A stretch of 18,683 nucleotides of DNA from UMGS1002 sp050309735 (GTDB taxonomy: Bacteria > Bacillota > Clostridia > Oscillospirales > CAG-272). Location of the stretch: assembly GCA_050309735.1 (NCBI GenBank), contig JBNRMS010000052.1:1-18683 (forward strand). The letters run 5' to 3'. Below are positions 6,825 to 13,977 of this stretch, piece by piece (the first letter of the stretch is position 1; each line of letters opens with the position of its first letter). Both the position numbers and the translations under genes were made by a program. The notes beneath the pieces are model-generated. The model was not told where the DNA came from and did not search any database. It worked only from the letters and a program-made list of their open reading frames with translations.

Positions 6825-7442
6825 TCATCTCTGTTGCTTGCCGCAGTTCTTATCAAAGGAAGGGTTGCAGGCATAAAAGTTTTTCGCATCAAGGTGATCC
6901 TGGGTAATGCGCAGTGCATCCGAGAATCTTTGGTGATGCACAATTTCGCGCTCGCGCAGAAATTTAATCGGGTCGCGAACATCGGGGTCATCTGTCAGGC
7001 GCAGGATATTATCGTAGGTCACGCGCGCCTTTTGTTCGGCAGCCAGGTCTTCTGTGAGGTCGGCAATGGTGTCGCCCTTCACCGCAAAATATTTCGCGTC
7101 AAACGGCACCCCGGCGGCCGACTGAGTATAGACGCCGGTTGTATGATCGACAAAATAATTCGCAAAGGGGCTTGCCATAATTTGATCCTCAGAGAGGTTT
7201 CTTGTAAGCTGGTGAACAATCGCCGCTATCATCTCCAAATGGGCGAGCTCCTCGGTGCCGACATCGGTCAATATACCTATGACTTCTTTATACGGCATCG
7301 AATATCTTTGATGGAGATATCTCATTGCGGCAGCAAGCTCGCCGTCAGGACCTCCGACTTGACTGATTATAATTGTCGCAAGCCGCGGGTCGGGTTTTGA
7401 TATCTTCACAGGGTATTGCAGTTTTTTCTCATAAATCCACAT
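6825..7442 (-). CDS. cotJC: Spore coat protein CotJC (manganese catalase family)
   Basis: CotJC is a ferritin-like four-helix protein of the spore coat related to di-manganese catalases. The 205-residue sequence opens with the CotJC hallmark MWIYEKKLQYPVKI and shows the likely metal ligands: Glu35 in GPDGELAAAMRY, Glu65 and His68 in GTEELAHLE, Glu136 in AAEQKAR, and His169 in REREIVHHQR. The ligand set looks complete, so hydrogen peroxide breakdown is plausible, but this is inferred from the family. A GGGAGGT ribosome site precedes ATG 7442. It is the last gene of cotJA-B-C, 25 bases after cotJB. The C-terminus past about residue 188 (ACNPSFDKNC) carries two Cys and departs from the conserved core. 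Confidence 0.95.
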   Translation of the reverse strand: MWIYEKKLQYPVKISKPDPRLATIIISQVGGPDGELAAAMRYLHQRYSMPYKEVIGILTDVGTEELAHLEMIAAIVHQLTRNLSEDQIMASPFANYFVDHTTGVYTQSAAGVPFDAKYFAVKGDTIADLTEDLAAEQKARVTYDNILRLTDDPDVRDPIKFLREREIVHHQRFSDALRITQDHLDAKNFYACNPSFDKNCGKQQR

Positions 7443-7467
7443 ATGTCACTTTACCTCCCATTTCCCG

Positions 7468-7743
7468 TCAGTTTGCGTCAAATTCCCACGGCCAGGGCTT
7501 ATTTACCCACTGCCATGAGCTCTTGCTTTCGTTTCCGAACATACTCACCGGTCCGCACTTAGACTGATACTCGCAGAGAACCGCCTCTCGCTGCTCAATA
7601 AGACGGTGATAATACTCGAGCGCGGGAGCGCAATCGGGATAGGCGTCAAGATACAGCGCGGTATCATATATCGCGAAATCAATCATTCTTAGTTTTTTCA
7701 TTATGTCGCGGCAATTCACGCGGCATCCGCAATTGTTATCCAC
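7468..7743 (-). CDS. cotJB: Spore coat protein CotJB
   Basis: CotJB is a small coat-assembly protein made in the mother cell with CotJA and CotJC. The 91-residue product has the family pattern: MKKLRMIDFAIYDTALYLDAYP, a YYHRLIEQRE helix, GPVSMFGN, and the C-terminal WVNKPWPWEFDAN. I chose the GTG at 7743 because an AGGAGG site lies at a suitable distance within the end of cotJA and the two genes then overlap by 8 bases. This adds a short Cys-rich leader (CGCRVNC) before the internal Met15, which is the start most relatives would use. ATG 7701 is therefore an alternative, but it lacks a good ribosome site. Confidence 0.93.
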   Translation of the reverse strand: MDNNCGCRVNCRDIMKKLRMIDFAIYDTALYLDAYPDCAPALEYYHRLIEQREAVLCEYQSKCGPVSMFGNESKSSWQWVNKPWPWEFDAN

Positions 7744-8173
7744 GGCAGCATCCTCCTCTCATTCCTCCGCCCGAGCCATACCACGGCATATCAAGCTCGC
7801 GGAATATCGTCCCGCGGGAAAGTCCGGTTTCAATGTCATATACCGCCCTCCACTCCTGAAGGGGAGCGTAAACACTTCCAAGCGGGTAGCCGCAAAGCCC
7901 CCACCCACGCCGGTCGGTATCATGTCCGCTCCGGTCGTGTTTAATATCCCCGCTTCTCGCGCAACTGTCCGAATGCGGAGTTCCGCAGCCGCATCCCGCC
8001 ATACTCATGCCGGCAGGAGCGACATTTCGTCCGCTTCTGGTCACGCCGGGGCGCGGCATCCGCAGGCTTTGAATATCGCAGCTATTGCCGCCATGCTCGC
8101 CTAAGGCCTGGCGCCTCAGCCCGGCGTCATTGCGCCCGCGCGGGTTTCTGTTATCATTCTCATCAAAAAACAT
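7736..8173 (-). CDS. cotJA: Spore coat associated protein CotJA with long N-terminal extension
   Basis: The CotJA core is clear near the C-terminus (about residues 96-133: YPLGSVYAPLQEWRAVYD, then GLSRGTIFRELDMPWYG), a compact domain of the outer coat that partners CotJB and CotJC. The start ATG 8173 has a GAGGAG site seven bases away. A further ATG at 8227 would add 18 residues without a better site. With 145 residues the protein is well above the roughly 80 that I recall for CotJA. The extra N-terminal 95 residues are rich in Gly, Arg, Asp and His, with several Cys (32, 61, 63, 71), and a GCC pair follows the core. Such residues could support coat cross-linking or metal binding, which is inference. 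The gene overlaps cotJB by 8 bases. Confidence 0.88.
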   Translation of the reverse strand: MFFDENDNRNPRGRNDAGLRRQALGEHGGNSCDIQSLRMPRPGVTRSGRNVAPAGMSMAGCGCGTPHSDSCARSGDIKHDRSGHDTDRRGWGLCGYPLGSVYAPLQEWRAVYDIETGLSRGTIFRELDMPWYGSGGGMRGGCCRG

Positions 8174-8236
8174 ATGTTTTCTCCTCGACTCTAATGCTTT
8201 CTGTACTCCTCCGCACCATGTCGGCACGGCTCAATA

Positions 8237-8264
8237 TATAATATGCCGGCAGGGCGGAATTTGT
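8237..8264 (-). promoter_or_regulatory. Candidate mother-cell (SigE/SigK-type) promoter of the cotJ operon
   Basis: On the minus strand, AC (8263-8264) is followed after 17 bases by CATATTATA (8237-8245). This fits the SigK pattern AC-N16-17-CATAnnnTA and partly the SigE -10 CATAYANT. It lies about 65 bases upstream of cotJA. In Bacillus subtilis cotJ is driven by SigE, and the two sigma factors share -10 preferences, so I do not choose between them. Confidence 0.5.
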
Positions 8265-8346
8265 CATCTTTTGGCGCAAAAGAGAGAACAGCGGTATCGC
8301 GAGTGCCGCCGCGACAAAGTCTGACATTAAAAATCACACTTTTCTG

Positions 8347-8412
8347 TTGCTTTGTGAAAATATACCATTATAATATAATAAACACATTGGAGCAGCTTTT
8401 GCATAAAGCTGC
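8347..8412 (+). promoter_or_regulatory. Possible plus-strand promoter and hairpin in the 8174-8595 gap
   Basis: TTGCTT (8347-8352), 16 bases, then TATAAT (8369-8374) could drive the lipoprotein gene at 8596 with a leader of about 215 bases. The leader would contain a perfect 8-bp hairpin, GCAGCTTT/AAAGCTGC (8392-8412). A second TATAAT at 8509-8514 has no good -35. An AT-rich dyad (8513-8534) follows. I see no gene or known RNA family in this 422-base gap. Confidence 0.4.
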
Positions 8413-8595
8413 GATGTCGCAACGGTGAAGAAGCACACGGGACAAATTCATTTGCGACTATGACATAATACCTCTCATATTCGACGCCTTTTTGCGGAAT
8501 ATTAAGATTATAATATATCTATATACAGATATATACGGAACTAAGTGTTTCTTCAGTCGTCATTACATAGACTTTGCAGAAAGGAATTCACACAA

Positions 8596-9204
8596 ATGAA
8601 AAAGATAACAATCGCAATATTGTCGGTCGCCCTCTTGTTCTCGCTCGCCTCCTGCCGCGAGCCTGCCGGCTCTATGATAAATACATCCTCGGCAGAAACC
8701 ACTCACTCACCCGGCACCGAGCCCACACAGACCGAAGTCGAGACGGCATATTCGACCGAAGCGCTCTCGGCCGCGCGGCTGCTCGCCAAATATTTTGACG
8801 AACACTCAAACCTCGATTTTTCGCTGCTCACGCCATGGCTACAGGCAGAAGACACTCCGGGTTTTGTCGAGGTTGGCGGCTTTGGTTGCTATATACTGCA
8901 AAATGCCGAGGGTTCGGCAAGCTACACATTCTCGGGCTTTCCCGACGCGCTCGACAGCTATGTCCTGACCGGCTTTCACACAAGCTCAAGCAGATACAAT
9001 ATCTCCGGGATATCCTGCGGTATGCCGGCACATGAGGCCGAGGAGGCGCTCGCCGGGCTTGGCATTGCCGTTGTAACCGACGATATGGGGCGCATGAGCG
9101 CCGACCTTGAGGGCTGGCGAATTGTTATTATGGCAGACGGGGGCAGCGTGTCGTCGGTCGGCATTCGTTTTAAGAGTACAAATTTAAGCGGGGCGATTTT
9201 TTGA
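8596..9204 (+). CDS. Predicted lipoprotein of unknown function
   Basis: I do not recognise this 202-residue protein. It starts with a clear lipoprotein signal: MKKI, a hydrophobic stretch, and a lipobox ending LASC, so Cys20 would be lipidated and the protein anchored outside the membrane. A Ser/Thr/Glu-rich linker (about 27-50) precedes the folded part. Residues about 150-175 (ISGISCGMPAHEAEEALAGLGI) resemble the short helical motif found in many small repeat-type secreted domains, but I cannot assign a family. ATG 8596 is preferred over an upstream ATG at 8545 because it gives a proper signal peptide and has AAAGGA at 8580-8585. It stands alone between the divergent cotJ operon and serC. 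Confidence 0.85.
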   Translation: MKKITIAILSVALLFSLASCREPAGSMINTSSAETTHSPGTEPTQTEVETAYSTEALSAARLLAKYFDEHSNLDFSLLTPWLQAEDTPGFVEVGGFGCYILQNAEGSASYTFSGFPDALDSYVLTGFHTSSSRYNISGISCGMPAHEAEEALAGLGIAVVTDDMGRMSADLEGWRIVIMADGGSVSSVGIRFKSTNLSGAIF

Positions 9205-9287
9205 ATAAGCAAAAGCACCCAACTTCGGCTCCAAACGCTGCTCTTATAGTGCTTTTTAGCAGAAAAGCTAATGATTTTGAGGAAAAT

Positions 9288-9328
9288 TTGACAAGCCCAT
9301 TGACGCCCCGCTCTAAAAAGTATATAAT
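9288..9328 (+). promoter_or_regulatory. Sigma-A-type promoter of serC-serA
   Basis: TTGACG (9300-9305), exactly 17 bases, then TATAAT (9323-9328), about 70 bases upstream of serC. A second perfect TTGACA lies at 9288-9293, but its distance to the -10 (29 bases) is too great for use with it. The leader between the promoter and the start has no T-box or known riboswitch motif that I recognise. Confidence 0.75.
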
Positions 9329-9398
9329 ATGAAGTAATCACATTATTTTAATGCGTTAAAAAATTATCAATCTTATTAGTAGGGGGCGAATTAACAGT

Positions 9399-10484
9399 AT
9401 GAACAGAGTTTACAATTTTTCCGCGGGTCCTTCAATGCTCCCGCTGCCCGTGCTTGAGCGCGCGGCTGCCGAACTGATTAATTACGGCGAGGCGGGTATG
9501 TCGGTGATGGAGATGTCGCACCGCTCAGCAGACTTTGAGCCGATAATCTTCGAGAGCTTCAAGCTGCTGCGAGAGCTCATGCAAATACCCGAAAACTATA
9601 AAATCCTCTTCCTTCAGGGCGGCGCCTCAACACAGTTTGCCGCAGTTCCCCTGAACCTTATCGGGCGCACCGGCAAGGCCGACTATATTGTGTCGGGTCA
9701 GTTTGCCCAAAAGGCCTATAAAGAGGCAAAGAAATACGGAGACATCAAAGAAGCGGCCTCAAGCAAGGAAGACAACTTCTCGTATGTTCCGGTAGTCGAT
9801 AAAAAGGCATTCAGGCCAGACGCATCATATATCCACATCTGCTACAACAATACAATCTACGGCACAAAATACGACTATATCCCCGACACCGGCGATATCC
9901 CGCTGGTGGCAGATATGTCGTCCTGCATTCTTTCAGAACCTATTGACGTGAGCCGTTTTGGAGTTATTTATGCCGGGGCGCAGAAAAACATGGCCCCCGC
10001 CGGTCTTACCGTTGTGATAGTCCGCGAGGACTTGCTCGGTCATGCTCTCCCGAACACCCCCGATATGCTCAACTGGAGAATAATGGCCGACAACGACTCT
10101 ATGTATAACACCCCGCCCTGCTACACGATTTATATCGCAAAGCTTGTCTATGAGTGGCTGCTCTCGCTCGGCGGACTTGAGGCTATGAAAAAAATCAACG
10201 CCGAGAAGTCGGCGCTGCTTTATGACTACCTCGACTCTCAGAGCTATTATATCACCCCGGTAAAGGCACGCTCGCGCTCGATGATGAACGTCACATTTGT
10301 CACCGGGAACGAGGCGCTTGACAAAAAATTTGCTAAAGAAGCCGAGGCCGCGGGACTTAAAAACCTCAAGGGTCACCGCTCGGTTGGCGGCATGAGAGCC
10401 TCGATTTATAACGCGATGCCCCGCGAGGGCGTTGAAAAACTGGTTGCTTTTATGGCCGATTTTGCCATGAAAAACCCCAAATAA
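9399..10484 (+). CDS. serC: Phosphoserine aminotransferase
   Basis: SerC converts 3-phosphohydroxypyruvate and glutamate to O-phosphoserine and 2-oxoglutarate, using pyridoxal phosphate, in the cytoplasm. The 361 residues match the normal length. Visible motifs are YNFSAGPSMLP at the N-terminus, EMSHRS, FLQGGASTQF (cofactor phosphate loop), the ADMSS region with the conserved Asp, YAGAQKN with Lys196 as the Schiff-base lysine, and the C-terminal HRSVGGMRASIYNAM. ATG 9399 follows an AGGGGG site at 9381-9386, slightly far at 12 bases. It is the first gene of a two-gene operon with serA, 18 bases downstream, so two consecutive serine-pathway enzymes are co-transcribed. Confidence 0.97.
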   Translation: MNRVYNFSAGPSMLPLPVLERAAAELINYGEAGMSVMEMSHRSADFEPIIFESFKLLRELMQIPENYKILFLQGGASTQFAAVPLNLIGRTGKADYIVSGQFAQKAYKEAKKYGDIKEAASSKEDNFSYVPVVDKKAFRPDASYIHICYNNTIYGTKYDYIPDTGDIPLVADMSSCILSEPIDVSRFGVIYAGAQKNMAPAGLTVVIVREDLLGHALPNTPDMLNWRIMADNDSMYNTPPCYTIYIAKLVYEWLLSLGGLEAMKKINAEKSALLYDYLDSQSYYITPVKARSRSMMNVTFVTGNEALDKKFAKEAEAAGLKNLKGHRSVGGMRASIYNAMPREGVEKLVAFMADFAMKNPK

Positions 10485-10502
10485 GCAAGGCAGGTAAACA
10501 TT

Positions 10503-11663
10503 ATGAACAATATAAAACTTCTCAATAAAATCGCCGAGGTCGGCACAAATTCGCTTGACAAAAATCTTTACAATGTCGGCACCGATTTTGAGAATCCCGA
10601 CGCGATAATGGTGCGCTCGGCGGTTATGCACGACATGCCCCTGGGTGACAATCTGCTTGCCATCGCCCGCTGCGGCGCCGGTGTGAATAATATTCCGATT
10701 GAGCGCTGCTCAAAGAAGGGTATTGTTGTCTTTAACACGCCCGGAGCCAACGCAAACGGCGTCAAGGAGCTGACAATATGCGCACTCATCCTTGCCTCGC
10801 GCAAAATTACAGACGGCATTGAATGGGTTAAAACGCTTGCCGGCACAAGCGGCGTTGCTAAGGCGGTTGAAGCCCAAAAATCAAAATTCGGCGGCTGCGA
10901 GATAAACGGAAAAACGCTCGGCGTCATCGCCCTCGGAGCTATCGGCGGCATGGTCGCAAGCACAGCAACCCACATGGGAATGAATGTCATCGGCTGCGAC
11001 CCGTATCTTACAGTTGACGGCGCGTGGAATCTCTCGCGCAGCGTCAAGCGGGCAGCTACATACGAAGAAATATATCATGAAGCCGATTACATTACCCTGC
11101 ACGCCCCGGCAACCCCCCAGACAACTAATATGATAAACGCCGAAACTATTAAAATGATGAAAAAGGGCGTTCGCATTATCAATATCGCCCGCGCCGAACT
11201 TGTCAACGACAAGGATATGAAAGAAGCAATCGCCAGCGGGCATGTCGCCTGCTATGTCACAGACTGCCCGAATGACGATTTAGTAGGAGTGGAGGGTGTG
11301 ATATGCATTCCGCATCTTGGCGCCTCGACAGCCGAGTCGGAAGACAACTGCGCCGTCATGGCAGCAGAGCAGCTTGATGATTATCTCCGCTATGGAAATA
11401 TCACAAACAGCGTCAACTTCCCGAATGTCAGTATGCCCTACACCGGGTCTACCCGCATCTGCGTTCTGCACTCAAATATCCCCTCGCTCATCTCACAAAT
11501 TTCAACCGCGCTCTCCGAACAGCATATAAATATCGAACACATGATGAATAAATCAAAGGGTGACAACGCCTACACCATGGTCGACATAAACGGCACCCTT
11601 CCCCCCTCTGCCGCCGAAAAAATCCGCTCTATCGGCGGGGTCGCAAGGGTGAGGATTATATAA
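10503..11663 (+). CDS. serA: D-3-phosphoglycerate dehydrogenase (short form with ACT domain)
   Basis: SerA oxidises 3-phosphoglycerate to 3-phosphohydroxypyruvate with NAD+, supplying the substrate of SerC. The 386-residue protein has an incomplete-looking N-terminal substrate lobe typical of short clostridial forms (AIMVRSA, RCGAGVNNI), the Rossmann domain (about 90-280) and a C-terminal ACT domain (about 318-386; ICVLHSNIPSLISQIS), a likely serine-sensing or oligomer-contact module. The active-site Arg230 (NIAR) and His271 (PHLGAS) are present. The dinucleotide loop reads A-L-G-A-I-G at 143-148, with Ala143 where the first Gly is normally conserved. It follows serC closely and is closed by a strong terminator, so the two form a complete transcription unit. 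Confidence 0.96.
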   Translation: MNNIKLLNKIAEVGTNSLDKNLYNVGTDFENPDAIMVRSAVMHDMPLGDNLLAIARCGAGVNNIPIERCSKKGIVVFNTPGANANGVKELTICALILASRKITDGIEWVKTLAGTSGVAKAVEAQKSKFGGCEINGKTLGVIALGAIGGMVASTATHMGMNVIGCDPYLTVDGAWNLSRSVKRAATYEEIYHEADYITLHAPATPQTTNMINAETIKMMKKGVRIINIARAELVNDKDMKEAIASGHVACYVTDCPNDDLVGVEGVICIPHLGASTAESEDNCAVMAAEQLDDYLRYGNITNSVNFPNVSMPYTGSTRICVLHSNIPSLISQISTALSEQHINIEHMMNKSKGDNAYTMVDINGTLPPSAAEKIRSIGGVARVRII

Positions 11664-11676
11664 GAACAAGAAAAAC

Positions 11677-11720
11677 CGGAGGGAACTTCGCTTAGCGAAG
11701 TTCCCCCGATTTTTCTTTTG
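11677..11720 (+). terminator. Rho-independent terminator of serC-serA
   Basis: An 11-bp perfect stem (11681-11691 with 11695-11705, loop TTA) is extended by three pairs beyond one mismatch and followed by ATTTTTCTTTT. It begins 14 bases after the serA stop. The stem carries the same GGGAACTTC core as the hairpins at 5036 and 5243. Confidence 0.93.
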
Positions 11721-11721
11721 C

Positions 11722-11751
11722 TTGACAAGCCCCCGTCTGATATGATATTAT
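11722..11751 (+). promoter_or_regulatory. Sigma-A-type promoter of rimO-pgsA
   Basis: TTGACA (11722-11727) followed after 18 bases by TATTAT (11746-11751). A further TATAAT at 11751-11756 is too distant to pair with this -35. It lies directly after the serA terminator and about 80 bases before rimO. Confidence 0.65.
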
Positions 11752-11829
11752 ATAATGTATATATGCACCGCAACAAAGCAATACCCGCCACTCACTCTAA
11801 GGCAAAAAAGAAAGGCCATAACCATAAAC

Positions 11830-13179
11830 ATGAAAATAGGATTTGTTTCGCTCGGCTGCCCGAAAAATCAGCTTGACACAGAGGTCATGCTCCACGAGGT
11901 GGTTTCGGCAGGCTACGAGATAACCCCCGAGGAAACCGAGGCAGACATCGTCATCATCAACACCTGCGCATTCATAGAAAGCGCAAAGCGCGAGTCGATT
12001 GACAACATACTCGACATAGCGTGGCTCAAAAAACACCGCAGCCTCAAGGCGATAATCGTCACCGGCTGCCTTTCCGAGCGCTATCGCGACGAGATCTTCG
12101 CCGAGCTTCCCGAGGTCGACGCAGTTCTCGGCGTCGGCAGCATACACAAAATAGTCGAGGCGATAGAGGCCGTTACGACAAAAAAGAAAAAGGGCTCGAA
12201 AAGAAAGTATTCGTCCTACGACCCCTCTGGCGAGGTTCGCCTTGGCGGTGACCGAGTGCTCACAACCCCCGAATACACGGCATATCTGAAAATCGCGGAG
12301 GGCTGTGACAACCGCTGCGCTTACTGCGCTATTCCCTCCATTCGCGGGGGCTTCCGCTCAAGACCGGTCGAGGAGCTTGTCGCAGAGGCGGTACAGCTTG
12401 AGGCGCTCGGTGTTCGCGAGCTGAATATAGTCGCACAGGATATCACGCGCTACGGGCTCGACCTTTACGGCGAATACCGGCTCGCCACCCTTCTGCGCGA
12501 GCTGAGCGACAAAACTACCATCCCGTGGATACGCCTTCTCTACTGCTATCCCGATAAAATAACCGACCAGCTCATCGCCGAGATACGCGACAACCCAAGA
12601 GTTCTTAAGTACATCGACCTTCCCATGCAGCATATCTCCGACCGGATGCTCGCCGCGATGAACCGTCACGGTGACGGCGCGATGATAAGGGACACTGTCG
12701 CCAAGCTGCGCCGCGAGATAGACCGAATTACAATCAGAACCACATTCATCACCGGTTTCCCCGGCGAGAGTGAGGAGGATTTTCGGGAGTTGTGCGAATT
12801 TGTCAGAGAGATGAAATTCGAGCACGTCGGTGTTTTCCCCTTCTCGCGCGAGGAGGGCACCCCTGCATACGATCTCCCAGATCAAATTGATGACCAGATA
12901 AAGCAGGAGCGCGCAGACATCATTATGTCCGAGCAGCTTGCTATAAACGAGGAACGCAACCGCAAAATGATAGGCAAAACCATAAAGGTTCTCTGCGAGG
13001 GTTTTGACTCTGTCAGCGAGGTTCATTTCGGCAGGAGTGAGGCCGACGCACCCGAGGTTGACGGAAAAATATATTTTCGCGCAAAGGAGCGCATCGCGCA
13101 TGGCAAATTTGTGAATGTCGTTATCCGCGAGGTTCTTGACTATGACCTTGTCGGCTTTGCGGCAGGAGTTGAGGAATGA
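11830..13179 (+). CDS. rimO: Ribosomal protein S12 methylthiotransferase RimO
   Basis: RimO is a radical-SAM enzyme that adds a methylthio group to a conserved aspartate of ribosomal protein S12. The 449-residue protein shows the N-terminal UPF0004 domain with cluster cysteines Cys10 (SLGCPKN), Cys46 (NTCAFIESA) and Cys80 (VTGCLSERY). The radical-SAM triad C-x3-C-x2-C follows at 159, 163 and 166 (GCDNRCAYCAIP), and a C-terminal TRAM-like domain ends the protein. GVGSIHKI and the FPFSREEGTPAY segment fit RimO rather than the tRNA enzyme MiaB. A lysine-rich loop (KKKKGSKRK, about 118-126) sits between the domains and may contact the ribosome. The start ATG 11830 matches the family. An ATG at 11755 would add 25 unrelated residues overlapping the promoter. 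Its ribosome site (AAAGG) is weak. Confidence 0.95.
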   Translation: MKIGFVSLGCPKNQLDTEVMLHEVVSAGYEITPEETEADIVIINTCAFIESAKRESIDNILDIAWLKKHRSLKAIIVTGCLSERYRDEIFAELPEVDAVLGVGSIHKIVEAIEAVTTKKKKGSKRKYSSYDPSGEVRLGGDRVLTTPEYTAYLKIAEGCDNRCAYCAIPSIRGGFRSRPVEELVAEAVQLEALGVRELNIVAQDITRYGLDLYGEYRLATLLRELSDKTTIPWIRLLYCYPDKITDQLIAEIRDNPRVLKYIDLPMQHISDRMLAAMNRHGDGAMIRDTVAKLRREIDRITIRTTFITGFPGESEEDFRELCEFVREMKFEHVGVFPFSREEGTPAYDLPDQIDDQIKQERADIIMSEQLAINEERNRKMIGKTIKVLCEGFDSVSEVHFGRSEADAPEVDGKIYFRAKERIAHGKFVNVVIREVLDYDLVGFAAGVEE

Positions 13180-13192
13180 AAGGAGCAAGGGT

Positions 13193-13798
13193 ATGAATCT
13201 TCCGAATAAGCTTACCCTGGCGAGGATTTTCTTTATTCCGACCGTTATTGTCTCTATAATTCTTGCCGATATTGTCATACCACGTAACATAGCCTATACT
13301 GTCGCAGCCGCCCTTTTCGGACTGATTTCACTGACCGATTATTTCGACGGAAAAATCGCCCGCCGGCAAAACCTTATAACAGTCTTTGGCAAATTCCTCG
13401 ACCCGCTGGCAGACAAGCTGCTTGTCATAGGCACAATGCTCACAATTCTATATAAGTTCGACACTATACGACCATATTTTTTCTGGGCGCTGCTTATCGT
13501 TATTTTCCGCGAGCTGATGGTCACCGGCCTGCGCCTTATCGCCGTCTCGTCGGATGGCGAAGTAATTGCCGCGAGCCTTCTCGGTAAGATTAAGACGGTC
13601 ACGCAGATTGTCTGTATTCTTGTTATTCTGCTCGAGCCGGTGCTTCAGGATATAATAGAATTTCTGCTCGGAACTAAGGAATACCCGCTGCACAATGTCT
13701 TCCCGCTCACAGTATTGTCGGTGGCGACTATGACCTTTTTCACGCTCTGGTCGGGGGTGGCTTATATTATCAGCCATCGTAAGCATTTGAAGCAATAG
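13193..13798 (+). CDS. pgsA: CDP-diacylglycerol-glycerol-3-phosphate 3-phosphatidyltransferase
   Basis: PgsA makes phosphatidylglycerophosphate from CDP-diacylglycerol and glycerol-3-phosphate, the committed step to phosphatidylglycerol and cardiolipin. The CDP-alcohol phosphotransferase signature is complete: Asp49-x2-Asp52-Gly53-x2-Ala56-Arg57-x8-Gly66-x3-Asp70-x3-Asp74. The 201-residue membrane protein has several hydrophobic helices, one at the N-terminus (ARIFFIPTVIVSIIL) and others in the second half. The N-terminal MNLPNKLTLAR is typical for the family. ATG 13193 has AAGGAG at 13180-13185 and follows rimO by 13 bases, so the two are co-transcribed, a neighbourhood that I recall as common in Bacillota. 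A terminator follows directly. Confidence 0.95.
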   Translation: MNLPNKLTLARIFFIPTVIVSIILADIVIPRNIAYTVAAALFGLISLTDYFDGKIARRQNLITVFGKFLDPLADKLLVIGTMLTILYKFDTIRPYFFWALLIVIFRELMVTGLRLIAVSSDGEVIAASLLGKIKTVTQIVCILVILLEPVLQDIIEFLLGTKEYPLHNVFPLTVLSVATMTFFTLWSGVAYIISHRKHLKQ

Positions 13799-13823
13799 AT
13801 TGAATTTTGATTTTATACGATAC

Positions 13824-13860
13824 AAAAGCGCCCGCCGGGGATTTCCGGAGGCGCTTTTTT
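13824..13860 (+). terminator. Rho-independent terminator after pgsA, possibly bidirectional
   Basis: AAAAGCGCC (13824-13832) pairs with GGCGCTTTT (13850-13858), with an inner CCGG/CCGG pairing, and is followed by TTTTTTG. Read on the minus strand the stem also ends in a short T-run, so it could stop transcripts of the oxidoreductase coming from the right. Confidence 0.9.
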
Positions 13861-13882
13861 GTTTGGTTTATCTTGCGATATC

Positions 13883-13968
13883 TAATACTATTACCTCATT
13901 ATAACATTAAACTTAACACCAGATTGTCTCACCCCGACCCCAAAGAGGGACGTGGGGCCCGGCCGGGG
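13883..13968 (+). repeat. Dispersed intergenic repeat, copy B
   Basis: This is the partner of the element at 5134-5220 in opposite orientation (see there). It sits between the pgsA terminator and the 3' end of the FAD oxidoreductase gene. Outside this block the flanks show no similarity that I can see. Confidence 0.75.
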
Positions 13969-13977
13969 AAGCTCGCC

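Noticed and set aside
6834..7400. 188-codon plus-strand frame opposite cotJC
   Set aside because: It is fully antisense to a textbook CotJC with all metal ligands.
8513..8534. AT-rich inverted repeat ATATATCT/AGATATAT as an operator
   Set aside because: Such simple AT dyads arise easily by chance in AT-rich spacers, and no adjacent promoter is convincing.
9933..10631. 232-codon minus-strand frame across serC and serA
   Set aside because: It spans the junction of two well-supported genes and shows no domain or ribosome site.
12358..13290. 310-codon open frame on the minus strand opposite rimO
   Set aside because: It lies within a clear rimO gene, has no recognisable domain, and the rimO frame explains the conservation-type motifs. 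It is a shadow frame of GC-rich codons.
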